Part shown: one piece after another, positions 6,341 through 7,728 of the stretch
Numbering within the stretch: position 1 is the stretch's first letter
Layout of the letters: every line of letters starts with the position of its first letter
Source of the DNA: Ignavibacteria bacterium UBA4661
Lineage (GTDB): Bacteria > Bacteroidota > Ignavibacteria > Kapaibacteriales > UBA4661
Direction of reading: 5' to 3'
Length of the DNA: 7,728 nucleotides
Assembly: GCA_002405405.1 (NCBI GenBank)
Contig: DHLT01000082.1
Location: 4,572-12,299, forward strand
Position numbers and translations under genes: made by a program
The notes under the pieces: generated by a model
What the model was told of the DNA's origin: nothing
The model's database searches: none
Seen by the model: the letters and a program-made list of their open reading frames with translations, nothing else

Positions 6341-6814
6341 ATGCTTTTGATTATTGGGTTCGATTTGGACACATATGAGGAATTAAGTGGTGCGCCACTC
6401 TTTCGCCAAGCTCGCGATATTTGGCAAATGGGCTCATCCCGCAATGCTCTCGGTTATCAGCAAACTTCGCAACCCGGAGAATTTACACGCTACAACCTTA
6501 TTAGCGACCTGAATGACATTAAGTTTGAACCATTCCGAAAATTGCTTTTTTCCTATTATGTTGATGGCTTAGAAATGCATGAAAAAAATCCTAAAGTTGG
6601 TAAACGTAATGTTGATAGTGTCCTAACAGAAATGACGCTGTTCAAGGATCGCGCAAATGTACGCAGTACACTAATGCAAATGTGGTTTGATTCAAAATTT
6701 CAAGAGCTTGCTGATCTTTTTCGCGGAAGCGACAAAAAAGAAGCATTTCAAAAATTGCGGTTTCTTGACCCTTCCCACAGTATGACATATGAGCGAGCAG
6801 AAACAGGAAAATAA
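6341..6814 (+). CDS. porD: PorD (DUF4835) C-terminal fragment
   Basis: This has 157 residues, in the same frame as the N-terminal fragment and separated from it by only TAA and TAC before the ATG. It begins MLLIIGFDLDTYEELSGAP, continues with FRQARDIWQM, then RYNLISDLNDIKFEPFRKLLFSYYVDGLEMH and a helical end resembling the DUF4835 C-terminal half. It has no signal sequence of its own (the LLIIG stretch is part of the family core), so it would remain cytoplasmic if made by reinitiation at ATG 6341. The last 26 bases overlap the start of the Nudix gene. It is best read as the second half of the interrupted porD gene. Confidence 0.65.
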   Translation: MLLIIGFDLDTYEELSGAPLFRQARDIWQMGSSRNALGYQQTSQPGEFTRYNLISDLNDIKFEPFRKLLFSYYVDGLEMHEKNPKVGKRNVDSVLTEMTLFKDRANVRSTLMQMWFDSKFQELADLFRGSDKKEAFQKLRFLDPSHSMTYERAETGK

Positions 6815-7259
6815 ATCGGAGAGTACAGTTATTCGCGCTGCAGTAGGCATTATCATGCGTTTGCCGAATGTTTCTGAGGTCTTGATGGGGCAGCGCCGTC
6901 CTGACAAAGCATATCCTTTACAATGGGAATTTCCCGGTGGTAAAGTCGATGATGAAGAGTCATATCTATCAGCATTAATTCGTGAGTTGCACGAAGAACT
7001 ACATATTGTGGTCGATCCAAATGATTGTGCGTGTATCCATCAAGAAGTCAATTCTTATTCAACCGGAACATTTGATGTACGTTATTATTTGGTACGAGCA
7101 TGGCGCGGTGAGGTGGTTAATACTGAATTTCATGCAATTGCTTGGATACCAACATTGGAATTGCCACAGTATAATATGTTAAGTGGGAATGCTACAATTG
7201 GTGCATTGTTGCATGAGTATGGTGTAGAACATTTTCTCCGTTTGGCATGGACGGCATAA
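6789..7259 (+). CDS. mutT: MutT-type Nudix hydrolase (probable 8-oxo-dGTP diphosphatase)
   Basis: Nudix enzymes split nucleoside diphosphates linked to another group; MutT removes oxidised dGTP from the nucleotide pool and so prevents A:T to C:G mutations. The 156-residue protein has WEFPGGKV (46-53) leading into a Nudix box: Gly51, Glu57, then RELHEEL with Glu66, Glu69 and Glu70 as metal ligands. The usual Gly before the last hydrophobic residue is His72, a tolerated position. LMGQRRPDKAYPLQWEFPGGK is close to the MutT pattern, which favours this over other Nudix subfamilies. A late hydrophobic AIAWIPTLELPQYNMLSGN also fits. The ATG at 6789 overlaps the porD end by 26 bases in another frame, without a clear Shine-Dalgarno site; no other ATG precedes the conserved domain. 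Substrate specificity is inferred from the family. Confidence 0.88.
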   Translation: MSEQKQENKSESTVIRAAVGIIMRLPNVSEVLMGQRRPDKAYPLQWEFPGGKVDDEESYLSALIRELHEELHIVVDPNDCACIHQEVNSYSTGTFDVRYYLVRAWRGEVVNTEFHAIAWIPTLELPQYNMLSGNATIGALLHEYGVEHFLRLAWTA

Positions 7260-7305
7260 TACATAGCGTATCAAGAGATACATAAAAACACAGCGAGAAT
7301 TGATA

Positions 7306-7728
7306 ATGCGCTCATTTAGTGATGTTTCTACTCTTCATCCTCATGAAATGAATCTCCTTTTGCGTGAGCAAGATGAGTTCTTTATGCGCAAAGCTCTTGC
7401 CGAAGCAGAGCGAGCGTATCACCACAAAGAAGTACCAATAGGTGCTGTTATTGTACATGATGGGGCGATTATTGCCAAAGGATATAATCAAACAGAAATG
7501 CTTCAAGACCCAACTGCTCATGCTGAAATGATTGCGATCACTTCTGCTGCAGAGTATTTAGGCAGTCGTCGTCTTGATCACTGTACACTGTATGTAACGC
7601 TGGAGCCATGTTGTATGTGTGCAGGTAGTATTGTACTCGCACGATTACCTCGCATTGTCTTTTCAGCATTTGATCCGAAAGCCGGAGCTTGTGGCTCGTT
7701 ATACCGTATTCCAGAAGATACGCGCTTG
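7306..7728 (+). CDS. tadA: tRNA-specific adenosine deaminase TadA, 3' truncated by window end
   Basis: TadA converts adenosine 34 of tRNA-Arg(ACG) to inosine in the cytoplasm. The 141 visible residues hold the zinc deaminase signature: HAE (His72 ligand, Glu74 proton shuttle) in DPTAHAEM, and PCCMC (Cys102 and Cys105 ligands) in [31 protein letters not shown] then follows, typical of TadA rather than cytidine or guanine deaminases. The second position of PC-x-MC is Cys, where Pro or Val is common. ATG 7306 gives about 26 residues before the domain proper at [13 protein letters not shown] 7348 (MNLLLREQ) would give a more usual N-terminus. It starts 46 bases after mutT. The frame is open to the window end, lacking only the last helix. 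Confidence 0.92.
   Translation, partial: MRSFSDVSTLHPHEMNLLLREQDEFFMRKALAEAERAYHHKEVPIGAVIVHDGAIIAKGYNQTEMLQDPTAHAEMIAITSAAEYLGSRRLDHCTLYVTLEPCCMCAGSIVLARLPRIVFSAFDPKAGACGSLYRIPEDTRL

Larger units (their letters stand above)
5870..6814 (+). pseudogene. porD: porD / DUF4835 locus interrupted by one in-frame stop
   Basis: One frame runs from ATG 5870 to TAA 6812-6814 (314 codons), broken only by TAA 6335-6337 at codon 156. The joined protein has the length and motif order I associate with the DUF4835 family, named PorD in type IX secretion. In order these are an exported N-terminus, an N-terminal domain ending FSSLLD, then YMLLIIGFDLDTYEELSGAPLFRQA, which corresponds to the family's LAFYAYIILGLDYDSF-like stretch, and a helical C-terminus. 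The stop falls inside this conserved core, so the break is unlikely to be an ancestral gene boundary. The family link comes from memory of its pattern, not an alignment. Type IX secretion is confined to the FCB group, which also supports the taxonomic guess. Confidence 0.65.

Noticed and set aside
7268..7281. GTATC-AAGA-GATAC hairpin between mutT and tadA as a terminator
   Set aside because: The stem is only 5 AT-rich pairs and is followed by A residues, not T, on the + strand. On the - strand there is no gene to terminate.
1..7728. CRISPR arrays, insertion sequences, tRNA or rRNA genes
   Set aside because: I found no spaced direct repeats, transposase motifs, terminal inverted repeats or tRNA-like cloverleaf sequence in either strand by eye.

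Overview
The window carries seven gene loci, all on the + strand and tightly packed. It looks like chromosomal DNA from a member of the FCB group (Bacteroidota, Chlorobiota/Ignavibacteria or Kapabacteria). The pointers are AT-leaning codon use, few Shine-Dalgarno sites, a PorD-type (DUF4835) protein tied to type IX secretion, tandem TPR-containing sensor kinases, and a patatin-type Omp85 beta-barrel end. The phylum is inferred from gene content, not from a marker alignment.

Layout: 1-792 is the C-terminal part of an outer-membrane Omp85-type beta-barrel, probably the tail of a patatin-like phospholipase. 807-1955 is an intact group I cysteine desulfurase. 1956-2081 is the only real intergenic gap; it holds a 16-bp dyad and a weak promoter-like octamer. 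2082-3818 is a TPR sensor protein with a transmembrane helix and a histidine-kinase dimerisation/H-box domain but no ATPase domain. Its stop overlaps (ATGA) the start of a paralogue at 3815-5845 that does have the ATPase domain, but is cut by two in-frame stops (TGA at 4820, TAA at 5069). 5870-6814 is a PorD/DUF4835 gene cut by one in-frame TAA at 6335. 6789-7259 is a MutT-type Nudix hydrolase overlapping the porD end. 7306-7728 is the 5' part of tadA, which runs off the window.

The most notable observation is that three in-frame stops fall within about 1.5 kb, in two neighbouring genes, without any frame change. Between the conserved DTL motif and the HDLK box, the broken kinase and its intact paralogue are both exactly 141 codons long. 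This argues for point substitutions, rather than indels, in genes that were full length. Each stop could be one C-to-T change from a Gln or Arg codon. Recent decay, base-calling or strain-consensus error, or tolerated splitting/readthrough are all open.

Functionally, the two TPR proteins would form a membrane sensor pair: one with an H-box but no catalytic domain, the other with both. No response regulator is in the window. Cysteine desulfurase, MutT and TadA are housekeeping functions (sulfur transfer, nucleotide-pool cleaning, tRNA wobble editing) with no evident link to the sensor genes beyond shared direction.
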